In this document: positions 23,525 to 32,580 of the stretch, piece after piece
How positions within the stretch are numbered: position 1 is the first letter of the stretch
Layout: the number at the start of each line of letters is the position of its first letter
Assembly: GCF_001431665.1 (NCBI RefSeq)
Contig: NZ_LLXV01000039.1
Location: 62,001-126,000, forward strand
Length of the DNA stretch: 64,000 bases
Origin: Stenotrophomonas beteli
Lineage (GTDB): Bacteria; Pseudomonadota; Gammaproteobacteria; Xanthomonadales; Xanthomonadaceae
Reading direction: 5' to 3'
Notes under the pieces: model-generated
Databases searched by the model: none
What the model was told of the DNA's origin: nothing
Seen by the model: the letters and a program-made list of their open reading frames with translations, nothing else
Made by a program: the position numbers and the translations under genes

Positions 23525-26011
23525 CTACTTCGCCTTCTTGACGGCCTTCTTGACGGCCTTCTTGGCCGGGGCCTTCTTCGCGGCCGCCTTCTTCACCGCC
23601 TTCTTGGCCGGTGCCTTCTTGGCTGCGGCCTTCTTCGGTGCTGCTTCCTTCTTCACCGCTGCCTTCTTGGCCGGTGCCTTCTTCGCTGCGGCCTTCTTGG
23701 CGCCAAAGCCCTTGCGCACCGGCTTGCCGGTTTCTTCCATCAGCTGCTGCACCTCGGCCAGGGTCAGCGATGCCGGCTCGCGATCCTTGGGGATCTTGCC
23801 GTTCATCCTGCCGTCGCTGATGTACGGGCCGAAGCGACCGTTCAGCACCTGGATGTCGCTGCCTTCGAATTCCTTGATGATCCGGTTGCGCGCGATCTCT
23901 TCCTTCTCTTCCACCAGGAACACGGCGCGGGCCAGGTCGATGGTGTACGGGTCATCTTCCTTCTTCAGCGAGGCGTAGGTGCTGCCGCGCTTGGCGAACG
24001 GCCCGAAGCGGCCGATGCCGACGCTGACCGGTTCGCCCTTGTCCTCACCCAGTGCACGTGGCATCAGGAACAGTTCCAGCGCGTCCTCCAGGGAGATGGT
24101 GTGCATCGACTGGCCGGGGCGCAGCGAGGCGAACTTGGGCTTCTCCTCGGCGTCCTCGGCGGTGCTGCCGATGGCCGCGTACGGTCCGAAACGGCCCAGG
24201 CGCACGCTGACCGGCTTGCCGGTCTTGGGATCGGTGCCGAGCTCGCGGGCGCCACTGGCTTCGGCGCGGTCGACCGATTCCTTCTTGTCTTCCACCAGTT
24301 CCTTGAACGGCTCCCAGAAGCGGGCCATCAGCGGAATCCACTCTTCTTCGCCCCGCGAGACGGCGTCGAGCTCGTCCTCAAGCTTGGCGGTGAAGTCGTA
24401 GTCCACGTACTGGGTGAAGTGGCTGGACAGGAACTTGGACACCGCGCGGCCAACGTCGGACGGGCGGAAGCTGCGGCCTTCCATTTCCACATACTTGCGG
24501 AACAGCAGGGTCTGGATGATCGAGGCGTAGGTCGAGGGACGGCCGATGCCGTACTCTTCCAGCGCCTTCACCAGCGCCGCTTCGGTGTAGCGCGGCGGCG
24601 GCTGGGTGAAATGCTGTTCGGCCAGGATGCGTTCCAGCGGGATGCGGTCGCCGGGCTTCATCGCAGGCAGCTTGCGGCCTTCGTCTTCGTCCTCTGCGCT
24701 CTTGCTGTCCTTGCCTTCCTCGTACACGGCCAGGAAGCCGGGCACGACCACCGTGGTGCCGCTGGCACGGAACACGTGCTCGCTGCCGGCGGACAGGTCC
24801 ACACTGACGGTGTTGAGCGTGGCCGGGATCATCTGGCAGGCGACAGCGCGCTTCCAGATCAGCTCGTACAGGCGGCGCTCGTCGTCGGTGAGGAAGCGGG
24901 CGACCTGGGCCGGGGTGCGCAGGGCCGAGGTCGGGCGCACCGCTTCGTGCGCTTCCTGGGCGTTCTTCGACTTGGTCTGGTAGGTGTTGGGCTGGTCCGG
25001 CAGCGAGGCGATGCCGTAATCGCGGGCGATGACGTCGCGGATCTCGGCCAGCGCATCCTGCGACAGGTTCACCGAGTCGGTACGCATGTACGAGATCAGG
25101 CCGACCGTGCCTTCGTCACCGATCGCCACGCCTTCGTACAGCTTCTGCGCCACCTGCATGGTCTTGCGGGTGGTGAAGCCGAGCTTGCGCGAGGCCTCCT
25201 GCTGCAGGGTGGAGGTGGTGAACGGCGGTGCCGGGCGGCGCTTGCGCTCCTTGCTGGCCACGTCGGTGACATGCAGCGAGCCCTGCGCGGCCTGCTGGAT
25301 GCGCAGGCGGGCGGCCTCGGCGGTGTCGCCGTCGGTGATGGTGAACTGCTCGAACTTCTGCCCGTCCAGCTTGACCAGCTTGGCATTGAAGTGCTGCGAC
25401 GGGTGCGCGCATTCGGCGCCGATGGACCAGTACTCGCGGGCGATGAAGGCTTCGATCTCCTCCTCGCGCTCGACGATCATGCGCAGCGCCGGGCTCTGCA
25501 CGCGGCCGGCGGACAGGCCACGCTGCACCTTGCGCCACAGCACCGGGGACAGGTTGAAACCGACCAGATAGTCCAGCGCGCGACGCGCCTGCTGGGCGTC
25601 GACCAGGTCACTGGCGATGGCGCGCGGCTGGCTGATCGCTTCCTTGATGGCGCGCGGGGTGATCTCGGTGAACACCACGCGCTGCATCGGCTTGTCCTTG
25701 ACCAGCCCGCGTTCCTTCAGGATCTCGGCGATGTGCCAGCTGATCGCCTCACCCTCGCGGTCCGGGTCGGTCGCCAGCAGGATGTCATCGGCGCCCTTGG
25801 CGGCCTTGGCGATCGCATCGACGTGTTTCTCGTTCTTGTCGATGACGTCGTAGTGCATGGCGAACCCGTTGTCCGGGTCGACCGCGCCTTCCTTCGGGAT
25901 CAGGTCACGCACGTGCCCATACGAGGCCAGGACGGTGTAGTCCTTGCCGAGGTATTTGTTGATCGTCTTGGCCTTGGCCGGCGATTCGACGATGAGCAGG
26001 TGCTTGGGCAT
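23525..26011 (-). CDS. topA: DNA topoisomerase I TopA
   Basis: An 828-residue type IA topoisomerase that relaxes negative supercoils. The Toprim domain opens MPKHLLIVESPAKAKTINKY and contains DPDREGEAISWH (about residues 80-91). The active tyrosine is in ISYMRTDSVNLS (about residue 306). Unlike E. coli TopA I see no Cys4 zinc ribbons. Instead three repeats with GRFGPYAAIG, GRFGPFAKRG and GRFGPYISDG (Toprim_C-type) follow, then a Lys/Ala-rich tail of about 70 residues with KKAPAKKA units, like histone H1. The chosen start gives the canonical family N terminus. The tail may bind DNA or RNA polymerase non-specifically. Confidence 0.95.
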   Translation of the reverse strand: MPKHLLIVESPAKAKTINKYLGKDYTVLASYGHVRDLIPKEGAVDPDNGFAMHYDVIDKNEKHVDAIAKAAKGADDILLATDPDREGEAISWHIAEILKERGLVKDKPMQRVVFTEITPRAIKEAISQPRAIASDLVDAQQARRALDYLVGFNLSPVLWRKVQRGLSAGRVQSPALRMIVEREEEIEAFIAREYWSIGAECAHPSQHFNAKLVKLDGQKFEQFTITDGDTAEAARLRIQQAAQGSLHVTDVASKERKRRPAPPFTTSTLQQEASRKLGFTTRKTMQVAQKLYEGVAIGDEGTVGLISYMRTDSVNLSQDALAEIRDVIARDYGIASLPDQPNTYQTKSKNAQEAHEAVRPTSALRTPAQVARFLTDDERRLYELIWKRAVACQMIPATLNTVSVDLSAGSEHVFRASGTTVVVPGFLAVYEEGKDSKSAEDEDEGRKLPAMKPGDRIPLERILAEQHFTQPPPRYTEAALVKALEEYGIGRPSTYASIIQTLLFRKYVEMEGRSFRPSDVGRAVSKFLSSHFTQYVDYDFTAKLEDELDAVSRGEEEWIPLMARFWEPFKELVEDKKESVDRAEASGARELGTDPKTGKPVSVRLGRFGPYAAIGSTAEDAEEKPKFASLRPGQSMHTISLEDALELFLMPRALGEDKGEPVSVGIGRFGPFAKRGSTYASLKKEDDPYTIDLARAVFLVEEKEEIARNRIIKEFEGSDIQVLNGRFGPYISDGRMNGKIPKDREPASLTLAEVQQLMEETGKPVRKGFGAKKAAAKKAPAKKAAVKKEAAPKKAAAKKAPAKKAVKKAAAKKAPAKKAVKKAVKKAK

Positions 26012-26105
26012 GGCAGCAGGGTCTGTGGGGCGAACCGTGGGGAAGGGGCCGCTAGGGTGGAGCAAACGGCCGCATTAGTGAAGCGGCCACGGGCAAATCC
26101 ATAAA

Positions 26106-26136
26106 CTGAACGCCCGGTACTGTGCCGGGCGTTCAG
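26106..26136 (-). terminator. Hairpin, probable terminator of the GYF/RDD genes
   Basis: CTGAACGCCCGG (26106-26117) and CCGGGCGTTCAG (26125-26136) form a perfect 12-bp stem with a 7-base loop. On the minus strand TTTATGGATTT follows, a weak T-rich tail. It lies between the RDD gene and topA. Confidence 0.7.
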
Positions 26137-26204
26137 GTTTCACCTTGTTAGAGGAATCACGCCCGGGCGGCCCCTGTCAAGCAGCCAGGCGTGAGGATGG
26201 CCGT

Positions 26205-27137
26205 TCAGGAGGCCATCTTGGCGATGAAGCCGACCGCGAATACCAGCAGGGCCAGGCCTGCCAGCGTCAGCAGGCCGGTCACCACCAGGATCGCGATGGT
26301 GACCGCGCCCAGCTCGCGCCGTTGCAGGTGCGGCTGGTCGGTGAAGGCCCAGCGATCGACCACCAGGGTGTCGCAGATCATGTCGTGCAGGCCCTGCTTG
26401 CGCTCGGTGAAGGCGGCCATCAGGAAGCCGATGCCCAGGATCAGGCTGCTCAGCACTGCCGCCCAGTAGCGACCAAAGGCGCGACCCTTGGTCAGGCGCT
26501 CGCCGTTGCTGCGCACGACCTTGATGCCGACCGCCATCTTGCCCAGCGTGGCGCCGCCCTGCGAGGCATGGAACCAGGTGTAATACGCCATGCCGATGCC
26601 GAGGTTGATCAGCGCGCTGGCCAGCTGCGCGACGATTTCGATGGCGGTGTCGCCGCCGCCGAACGCACCCATGCTGGCGCCCAGCACGACACCGATGATG
26701 GCACCGATGATGCCGCCGGGAATGGCCAGCACGAAGTAGTCGATCATGTAGGCGGCCACGCGCTTCCAGAAGCCGGCGTAGACCACTTCGCCACCGGCGA
26801 TCGGCTGGGCGTGGCTGCTGCCGCCGGCGGCCGCAGGGGCGCTGTAGGGCGAGCTGCTGAGGGCGCCGGTGCCGGGCAGGGGCGCGGTGCCGTTGTCGAT
26901 GGCGGCATAGTCGCCGCGCAGGTCGAAGCCGCCACTGGCGGCCGTTGTGCTGGCATCGGCCAGGGTCTGCAGGCCGAGTTCGTCGACCACCTGGCGCAGC
27001 GCGGCCCATTGCGCCATGCCCTCGCGCCAGACCAGCGTGTCCAGGGTCAGTTGCCCGCGCTGGAAGCGCTGGCGGATCTCCTGCACCGGCAGGGGGCCCT
27101 GGCGGTGCTGTCCTTCGGCGTAGTACCACTCGGTCAT
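26205..27137 (-). CDS. GYF_2-RDD family membrane protein
   Basis: A 310-residue protein. Residues 1-57 (MTEWYYAEGQHRQGPLPVQE through VWREGMAQWAALRQVVDEL) form a GYF_2 domain, a small adaptor fold that binds proline-rich sequences. A low-complexity linker follows to about 110. The RDD domain (about 120-275) has KRVAAYMIDYFVLAIPG with the Arg and Asp that name the family, and several membrane helices; LGKMAVGIKVV and GLHDMICDTLVV are also typical. A further C-terminal membrane helix ends the chain. RDD proteins may be transporters or Na+/H+ antiporters. It is adjacent to a second GYF_2 gene, a likely functional partner. Confidence 0.85.
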   Translation of the reverse strand: MTEWYYAEGQHRQGPLPVQEIRQRFQRGQLTLDTLVWREGMAQWAALRQVVDELGLQTLADASTTAASGGFDLRGDYAAIDNGTAPLPGTGALSSSPYSAPAAAGGSSHAQPIAGGEVVYAGFWKRVAAYMIDYFVLAIPGGIIGAIIGVVLGASMGAFGGGDTAIEIVAQLASALINLGIGMAYYTWFHASQGGATLGKMAVGIKVVRSNGERLTKGRAFGRYWAAVLSSLILGIGFLMAAFTERKQGLHDMICDTLVVDRWAFTDQPHLQRRELGAVTIAILVVTGLLTLAGLALLVFAVGFIAKMAS

Positions 27138-27186
27138 TGCATGTTCCCTGTTGGATCGTCCTTGGAAGTGCCGCCGTGCGTGTGGT

Positions 27187-27939
27187 TCAACCGCGGCACG
27201 ACGGCGGCAGGTACTTGTTGTCGCTCTCGCCGCTGCATTCCCAGCGGCCGCTGTCGCGGTCGTATTCCAGCCACAGCAGATCGCCGTCGATCTGCTTGCC
27301 CGGCGCGGCCAGCGTGGCTTCGATGCCGCAATGGCCGTTGTTGAAGCGGCCGATGTGCACGGCCGACAGGCCGGCCTGGGTGAAGTCGCCCGGGGCCGGG
27401 AAGCCGGCGTCGTTGGCACCGGGGCAACGGCCTTCGTCATCGGCGAAGTGCTGCACCTGGTCCTTCAACGGGTGCAGCGCATCGGCCGCGGCGGCGACCT
27501 TGGCACGTACGGTGTACTCGTTGTAGGCCGGCAGCGCGATCGCCGCCAGAATGGCCATGATCGGCACCAGCACCAGCAGCAATCCACCACCGATGATGGC
27601 GGTGAGCGCGCAGCCGGAGAGCTTCTTCTTCGGCGGCGGCAGCACGCCGGCTGCGGCGGACGTGGCGGCATAGGGGGTGGCCGGCGGCAGCACCGGTGGC
27701 TGCGGCGGCGCGGGTTCCGGTGTGGGATCGGGCGCCAGCGATGGCGTTGCCGCGTCCAGTGCCGACACGATCAGGCCGAGCTCGTCGACGACGCTGCGCA
27801 ACGGCTGCCATTGCGGCAGGCCGTCGCGCCAGACCAGGGTGTCCAGGGTGATCTGGTTGTTGCGGAACAACTCCACCACCTGTTCCGCCGGCAGCGGACC
27901 CTGCTGCCGGTTGCCTTCTGCATGGAACCACTCGCTCAC
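27187..27939 (-). CDS. GYF_2 domain protein with pilin-like membrane segment
   Basis: A 250-residue protein starting at GTG after AGGAGC. Residues 1-57 form a GYF_2 domain closely related to that of the next gene (GPLPAEQVVELF, LDTLVWRDGLPQW). A Pro/Ala-rich linker follows. Residues 110-140 (CALTAIIGGGLLLVLVPIMA then ILAAIALPAYNEYTVRAKV) form a membrane helix running into a sequence like the start of type IV pilins (A-x-P-A-Y-N-x-Y). The C-terminal domain contains CPGAND, HCGIEATL and WECSGES, a pilin-like fold with paired cysteines. It is exported or membrane-anchored with no visible prepilin cleavage site. Function unknown. Confidence 0.78.
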   Translation of the reverse strand: MSEWFHAEGNRQQGPLPAEQVVELFRNNQITLDTLVWRDGLPQWQPLRSVVDELGLIVSALDAATPSLAPDPTPEPAPPQPPVLPPATPYAATSAAAGVLPPPKKKLSGCALTAIIGGGLLLVLVPIMAILAAIALPAYNEYTVRAKVAAAADALHPLKDQVQHFADDEGRCPGANDAGFPAPGDFTQAGLSAVHIGRFNNGHCGIEATLAAPGKQIDGDLLWLEYDRDSGRWECSGESDNKYLPPSCRG

Positions 27940-27978
27940 GGGGACGCTCCTGAATGCGCTATGCCCCCAAGTGTACGG

Positions 27979-28452
27979 TCAGTGCAGGGGTTCTGGCTCG
28001 TCCATGAACATCTGCGTTTCCATCCAGGCGTAGGCTGCCTCGGAGCCGGGCTGGTTGAACAGCACCATCAGCACGACCCATTTCAGGTCGTCCAGGTCCA
28101 GTTCGTCCTGGTCCAGGGCCATTGCCCGGTCCAGCACCAGCTCGCGCTGGTCGGCGTCGAGGATGCCGTGCTGTTCCAGATACAGCAGGAAACCGCGGCA
28201 TTCCACGTCAAGCTTGTCCAGCTCGGGGCCATGGTAGACGCGCACAGGGCCGTCGACCCGGGCCTGGGCCATGCTCGGCCGCTGCGCGGCCAGGGCGTCG
28301 AGCCAGTCGAACGCCTTGTTGATCTCGGTTGGGCTGAAACCGGCCTGGATCAGGCCGTTCTGGAGCGAATCGCGGTCACGGATCAGGTCCGCATCTTCGC
28401 TGAAATAGTGTTCAAACAGGTACAGCAGTACATCCAGGATGCTCTCTTTCAT
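27979..28452 (-). CDS. smg: Smg family protein (DUF494)
   Basis: A 157-residue acidic helical protein of normal Smg length. It starts [17 protein letters not shown] and contains [16 protein letters not shown] (about 39-54), [13 protein letters not shown] (about 85-97) and [18 protein letters not shown] (about 118-135), all characteristic. The function is unknown, but the gene is regularly next to dprA in Gammaproteobacteria, as here (43 bases after dprA). The ATG is at 28452. Confidence 0.92.
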   Translation of the reverse strand: MKESILDVLLYLFEHYFSEDADLIRDRDSLQNGLIQAGFSPTEINKAFDWLDALAAQRPSMAQARVDGPVRVYHGPELDKLDVECRGFLLYLEQHGILDADQRELVLDRAMALDQDELDLDDLKWVVLMVLFNQPGSEAAYAWMETQMFMDEPEPLH

Positions 28453-28495
28453 TGCCCCTCGGCCTGCGTCGCGCGACGCTGTGGAGGTGAAGAAA

Positions 28496-29623
28496 CTAGG
28501 GAGTTCGACAGTAGCGGCCGTGTACGCACACCACGATTCCCGCCAGTTCCATGGCCAGCAGCATGGAGGACACCTGTGGCGCCGTCAATCCACAGCGCGT
28601 GATCAGTGAATCCATACCGCTTGGGTTGTGGTCCAGGGCCCGCCACAAGCACTGGTAGTCCGGGTCGTTCGCCCAGCGCGCCGGCAGGAGCGCCGGCGGT
28701 GCCTGTTCAGTGGGGGTGGCCAGCCGCGATTGCAAGCCCGGCAGCTGTTGGCGCAGGGCGGGGGCCAGCAGTTCCAGCACGTCCTCGGGACGCTCGACCA
28801 GCGCGGCGCCGTCGCGGATCAGGCGGTGACAGCCCGCCGCACGTGGGTTGAGCACCGAGCCGGGCAGTGCGCAGACCTCGCGGCCGGCCTCGGCGGCCAG
28901 CCGCGCGGTGATCAGCGCGCCCGAGCGCTGTGCGGCTTCGACCACCACCGTGGCCATTGCCAGCCCGGCCACCAGCCGGTTGCGCGCCGGGAAGTGGCCG
29001 GGGCGTGCGGGCGTGCCGGGCAGGTACTCGCTGAGCACCACGCCGTCGGCGGCGATCCGCGCCTGCAACCGGGCATGGCTGTCCGGATAGGCCCGGTCCG
29101 GTCCCGTGCCGATCACCGCCACGGTACAGCCACCGGCGTCCAGCGTAGCCTGGTGAGCCGCGGCATCGATGCCGGCCGCCAGCCCGCTGGTCACCGCCAG
29201 GCCGGCCTCGACGAAGCACCCGGCAAAGCGGGCCGCCAGCGCGCGGCCGCCCGGCGTTGGCGAGCGGCTGCCGACCAGCGCCACCGACGGGCGCCAGGCC
29301 AGGCTGGGATCGCCGGCCATGAACAGGGCCAGCGGTGGATTGGGCACCTCCAGCAGCGGCGGTGGAAAGGCGGGGTCGGTGCAGGCCAGCAGATGATGGT
29401 GGTCGTGCGCCAGCCAGCGCAGGGTGGCTGCCTGGGCCCTGGGGTCGGGATGTTGCAGGGCCGCGCACTGGGTTGGCGTGCAGCCGTGCGTGCGCCATCC
29501 GGCCGGTCCCAGTGCGAGGGCCGCTGCGGCATCACCGGCGCTGCGCAGCAATGCCTGCCGTGGCGCCAATGCGCCCCCCGCCATCAACAGGCGCAGCAGC
29601 GCCTCATCTGCATGATCGGTCAT
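28496..29623 (-). CDS. dprA: DNA-processing protein DprA (Smf)
   Basis: A 375-residue protein that binds incoming single-stranded DNA during transformation and loads RecA. The Rossmann-like core has [20 protein letters not shown] (about 113-132), [29 protein letters not shown], and [19 protein letters not shown], matching the family. The N-terminal helical domain (1-70) and a C-terminal winged-helix (about 310-375, [27 protein letters not shown]) complete the DprA layout. The ATG is at 29623. Presence of dprA suggests the strain may be naturally transformable. It starts just after a terminator for the LysM gene, so it has its own promoter, then runs into smg. Confidence 0.95.
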   Translation of the reverse strand: MTDHADEALLRLLMAGGALAPRQALLRSAGDAAAALALGPAGWRTHGCTPTQCAALQHPDPRAQAATLRWLAHDHHHLLACTDPAFPPPLLEVPNPPLALFMAGDPSLAWRPSVALVGSRSPTPGGRALAARFAGCFVEAGLAVTSGLAAGIDAAAHQATLDAGGCTVAVIGTGPDRAYPDSHARLQARIAADGVVLSEYLPGTPARPGHFPARNRLVAGLAMATVVVEAAQRSGALITARLAAEAGREVCALPGSVLNPRAAGCHRLIRDGAALVERPEDVLELLAPALRQQLPGLQSRLATPTEQAPPALLPARWANDPDYQCLWRALDHNPSGMDSLITRCGLTAPQVSSMLLAMELAGIVVCVHGRYCRTP

Positions 29624-29646
29624 TCCCCCACTATCGGCCGCACGCG

Positions 29647-29667
29647 AAAAAGGCGCCCTAGGGCGCC
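29647..29667 (-). terminator. Intrinsic terminator between the LysM gene and dprA
   Basis: The 16-base perfect palindrome GGCGCCCTAGGGCGCC (29652-29667) is followed on the minus strand by five T. It would end the LysM transcript 24 bases before the dprA start codon. Confidence 0.85.
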
Positions 29668-29712
29668 TTCGCGTGTGGTCGTCAGAATTTGCCGGAAGCC
29701 GACCCGGTGGAG

Positions 29713-29759
29713 TCGAGCCAGCGCGACGCCGCCTTCTGCGGCGTCAAGCCACGCTCGAC
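29713..29759. other. Nested inverted repeat after the LysM gene
   Basis: GTCGAGC (29713-29719) pairs with GCTCGAC (29753-29759), enclosing GACGCCGC-CTTCT-GCGGCGTC (29725-29745). The double hairpin lies just after the LysM stop codon. There is no T run, and it may be a repeat element or a 3' stabiliser. Confidence 0.5.
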
Positions 29760-29761
29760 GG

Positions 29762-30895
29762 CTACTTCGCGTCCGGGTGCAACGCGTTGTAGCCCACCCG
29801 CACTGGCTTCACGCCCTGCATCACCAGCGCGTAGCTGACGTTGTCGAAGGTGCGGAACACCATCGCGTGCGCGGCATACTCATCGGGCAGCGAGACGCGG
29901 CCGGCGCCGGTGCTCAGCGCGTCGTCCATGCGTGAGGAGGTCGGGTATTTCATGCGGTGCGCGACGTGACGGCCCGGGCGCCACAGCGAGAACACCGTTC
30001 CGTTGTCCACGCCCTGCGCGCGGCCTGCCGAGATGGCGATCACGTCGCGCGGGCCGCCGGCCGTGAACATGTCGGTCACCGCCAGCACGCGCACATCCAC
30101 GCCTTCGACCCCGGCCGCCGGTACGTGCGGCACGAACTGCAGGTCGTACGGACGGGCCTCGACCGGCACCAGGCGGTCGCCTGAACGCACTTCGCGGCCG
30201 CCGACGTTCTTGTCCAGGACCAGGGTGGACGCCTCGACCTTGCCGCCGGCGACCTGGGTGATGGTGCCGGTGGCGACCTGGGCCAGCTCGTAGCCCAGCA
30301 CGCCCCGGCGCGCGTTGGGGGCGTTGTAGGCCTTCCACAGGTTGCCGCTGCCGGGCGTGACATCGCCATTGGCGGTCAGGTCCTCGGTCGGCTTGGGCTG
30401 GGCGTAGCGCACGGTCGGGCGGACCACGGCCCAGCGCTGGCCGACCTGGGCATCGGCCAGGCGGACATAGACGGTATCGCCGCCGGAGACGCGCAGCCGG
30501 TTGTCTTCCAGGCCGACCACGTAGGGCAGCTGCTTGACACTGTCGACCACGCTCAGCTGCTTCAGGAACGGCTCGACCTGGGCCAGCGGAATGGCATCGA
30601 TCGGGGCCTCCCGGCGTGGGCCGGGCTGGGCGGCCACGGTCACCCGGTCCAGATAGGCCAGGCTGAGCACGTCACCGGGATAGATCAGGTGCGGGTTGGC
30701 GATCTGCGGATTGGCCTGCCAGATCTCCGGCCACAGCCAGGGCTTCTGCAGGAAACGTGCGGCGATATCCCACAACGTGTCCCCTTTTCGGACCACATAG
30801 GTGTCCGGGTGCCCGCCATTCACTTCCACGGCGGTAGCATAGGCAGCCACGGTCAGCATCGCCGCGGCGACGACCGTACGAAAACGAAGCAACAT
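29762..30895 (-). CDS. Exported LysM-domain protein
   Basis: A 377-residue secreted or periplasmic protein. The start at ATG 30895 (MLLRFRTVVAAAMLTVAAYA) gives a clean signal peptide; a TTG start eight codons earlier is less likely. A LysM domain (about residues 38-85) shows YVVRKGDTLWDIAARFLQKP, then IWQANPQIANPHLIYPGDVL, for peptidoglycan binding. The C-terminal 290 residues have no motif that I recognise; they include repeated beta-type segments (GDTVYVRLADAQVGQRWAVV, GDRLVPVEARP). It is divergent from def with TATAGT (30936-30931) as a likely -10 box. In related genomes a LysM gene often sits beside dprA in this position. Confidence 0.87.
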   Translation of the reverse strand: MLLRFRTVVAAAMLTVAAYATAVEVNGGHPDTYVVRKGDTLWDIAARFLQKPWLWPEIWQANPQIANPHLIYPGDVLSLAYLDRVTVAAQPGPRREAPIDAIPLAQVEPFLKQLSVVDSVKQLPYVVGLEDNRLRVSGGDTVYVRLADAQVGQRWAVVRPTVRYAQPKPTEDLTANGDVTPGSGNLWKAYNAPNARRGVLGYELAQVATGTITQVAGGKVEASTLVLDKNVGGREVRSGDRLVPVEARPYDLQFVPHVPAAGVEGVDVRVLAVTDMFTAGGPRDVIAISAGRAQGVDNGTVFSLWRPGRHVAHRMKYPTSSRMDDALSTGAGRVSLPDEYAAHAMVFRTFDNVSYALVMQGVKPVRVGYNALHPDAK

Positions 30896-31022
30896 AGGTG
30901 TGAAGCCCTGATTCCCCAACAGGTTCGCGCACTATAGTCCAGAAACCGGGGCGCAAGGCAAGCGTTGGAGCTAGAATCTGCGACGTATGCCGGCGTGCCG
31001 GCCCTTATATCCGGAAACAGCC

Positions 31023-31535
31023 ATGGCCCTTCTCCCCATTCTCGAGTTCCCCGATCCGCGCCTGCGTACCAAGGCCGCGTTGATCGACGCCGCCGAAGTC
31101 ACCACGCCGGCCTTCCAGGAGCTGGTCGACAACATGTTCCAGACCATGTACGACGCCCCCGGCATCGGCCTGGCCGCCACCCAGGTGGACGTGCACAAGC
31201 GCTTCATGGTCATCGACGTCAGCGAAGAAAAGAATGAACCGCATGTGTTCATCAACCCGGAAATCATCGCCAAGGACGGTGGCCGGGTGTACCAGGAAGG
31301 TTGCCTGTCGGTGCCGGGCATCTTCGCCGACGTGACCCGTGCCGACACCATCACCGTGAAGTACCTGGACCGCAACGGCAAGCCGCAGCAGATCGAGGCC
31401 GGTGAAGTGCTGGCGACCTGCATCCAGCACGAGATGGACCACCTGGACGGCAAGCTGTTCATTGATTACCTGTCGCCGCTCAAGCGCGAAATGGTCCGCA
31501 AGAAGCTGGCCAAGCAGCGCAAGCACGTGGCGTGA
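31023..31535 (+). CDS. def: Peptide deformylase
   Basis: A 170-residue Fe2+ enzyme that removes the formyl group from new proteins. The three active-site motifs are present: [10 protein letters not shown] (about 46-55), EGCLSVPG (about 91-98, metal Cys) and QHEMDHLDG (about 134-142, two metal His and the catalytic Glu). The ATG at 31023 gives the normal start [21 protein letters not shown] at 30972-30977 is a likely -10 box. It leads the def-fmt-rsmB row, although a terminator-like hairpin lies before fmt. Confidence 0.97.
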   Translation: MALLPILEFPDPRLRTKAALIDAAEVTTPAFQELVDNMFQTMYDAPGIGLAATQVDVHKRFMVIDVSEEKNEPHVFINPEIIAKDGGRVYQEGCLSVPGIFADVTRADTITVKYLDRNGKPQQIEAGEVLATCIQHEMDHLDGKLFIDYLSPLKREMVRKKLAKQRKHVA

Positions 31536-31591
31536 TCGCCCATCCGGGCCACCCGGCGGGTGGCCCGTGCCTGCGCACTGCGCGGGCTGCA

Positions 31592-31620
31592 CGGCGCCGG
31601 CCGACGGCGCCGTTTTCTTT
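31592..31620 (+). terminator. Terminator-like hairpin between def and fmt
   Basis: ACGGCGCCG (31592-31600), loop 31601-31605, CGGCGCCGT (31606-31614), followed by TTTCTTT. A second hairpin, GGGCCACCC-GGC-GGGTGGCCC (31547-31567), lies just before it. Together they may reduce transcription into fmt. Confidence 0.65.
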
Positions 31621-31653
31621 CCTGCACGAATCCATCCTGCAAGTGGGGTAGCC

Positions 31654-32577
31654 ATGAGGATTGTCTTTGCCGGTACGCCGGAATTCGCGGTGTCGTCGCT
31701 GCGCGCCGCAGCGCGCCACCACGAGGTCGTGGCCGTCTACACCCAGCCGGATCGCCCGGCCGGCCGCGGCCGTGGCCTGGCGCCGTCGCCGGTCAAGCTG
31801 GAGGCGGTGGCCCGTGGCATTCCGGTCTACCAGCCCGAATCGCTGAAGGACGCAGCCGCACAGCAGCAGCTGCGCGATCTGCAGCCGGACCTGATGGTAG
31901 TGGTGGCCTATGGCCTGATCCTGCCCAAGGCGGTGCTGGCCATCCCGACCCATGGCTGCTGGAACGTGCACGCTTCGCTGCTGCCGCGCTGGCGCGGCGC
32001 CGCGCCGATCCAGCGCGCGATCCAGGCCGGCGACGAAACGACCGGCGTATGCCTGATGCAGATGGAAGCCGGCCTGGATACCGGTCCGGTGCTGCTGCAC
32101 CAGGAGTTGCCGATTGCCGCCACCGATACCGGCGGCCAGCTGCACGACAGGCTGGCCGAGCTGGGCGCGCAGGTGCTGTCCGACGGGCTGGGCCTGCTGC
32201 GGGCCGGGATCAAGCCGATCGCGCGGCCGCAGCCGGAGCACGGCGTGACCTACGCGCAAAAGCTGGACAAGGCTGAAGCGAAACTGGACTGGGCGCAGGA
32301 CGCCGGGGCGCTGGCGCGTACCGTGCGCGCGTTCAACCCGTGGCCGATTGCTGAGGCCATGCTGGCCGGCGAGCGCGTGCGCATCCATGGCGCCGTGGCG
32401 CTGGACTTGGCCCACGGCCAGGTCCCGGGTACGGTGCTGGCCGCCGGCCGCGAGGGCGTCGACATCGCCTGTGGCCAGGGCGCGCTGCGCCTGCGTGTGC
32501 TGCAGCGCGAAGGCGGCAAGGCGATCACCGCCGCCGATTACCTCAACGCCCGCCGCGACCTGCGCGTGGGGGCATAA
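31654..32577 (+). CDS. fmt: Methionyl-tRNA formyltransferase
   Basis: A 307-residue enzyme that formylates the initiator Met-tRNA with 10-formyl-tetrahydrofolate. It starts [16 protein letters not shown]. The catalytic region includes [20 protein letters not shown] (about 107-126, Asn and His) and the Asp in AGLDTGPVL (about 143-151). The C-terminal domain (about 205-307) is the tRNA-binding OB fold. It is 3 bases from rsmB and likely co-transcribed with it. Pairing with def is the classical arrangement. Confidence 0.97.
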   Translation: MRIVFAGTPEFAVSSLRAAARHHEVVAVYTQPDRPAGRGRGLAPSPVKLEAVARGIPVYQPESLKDAAAQQQLRDLQPDLMVVVAYGLILPKAVLAIPTHGCWNVHASLLPRWRGAAPIQRAIQAGDETTGVCLMQMEAGLDTGPVLLHQELPIAATDTGGQLHDRLAELGAQVLSDGLGLLRAGIKPIARPQPEHGVTYAQKLDKAEAKLDWAQDAGALARTVRAFNPWPIAEAMLAGERVRIHGAVALDLAHGQVPGTVLAAGREGVDIACGQGALRLRVLQREGGKAITAADYLNARRDLRVGA

Positions 32578-32580
32578 GCG

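Noticed and set aside
23474..26104. Open frame of 876 codons antisense to topA
   Set aside because: topA is unmistakable on the minus strand. The antisense frame arises from GC-rich codons and contains no family signature.
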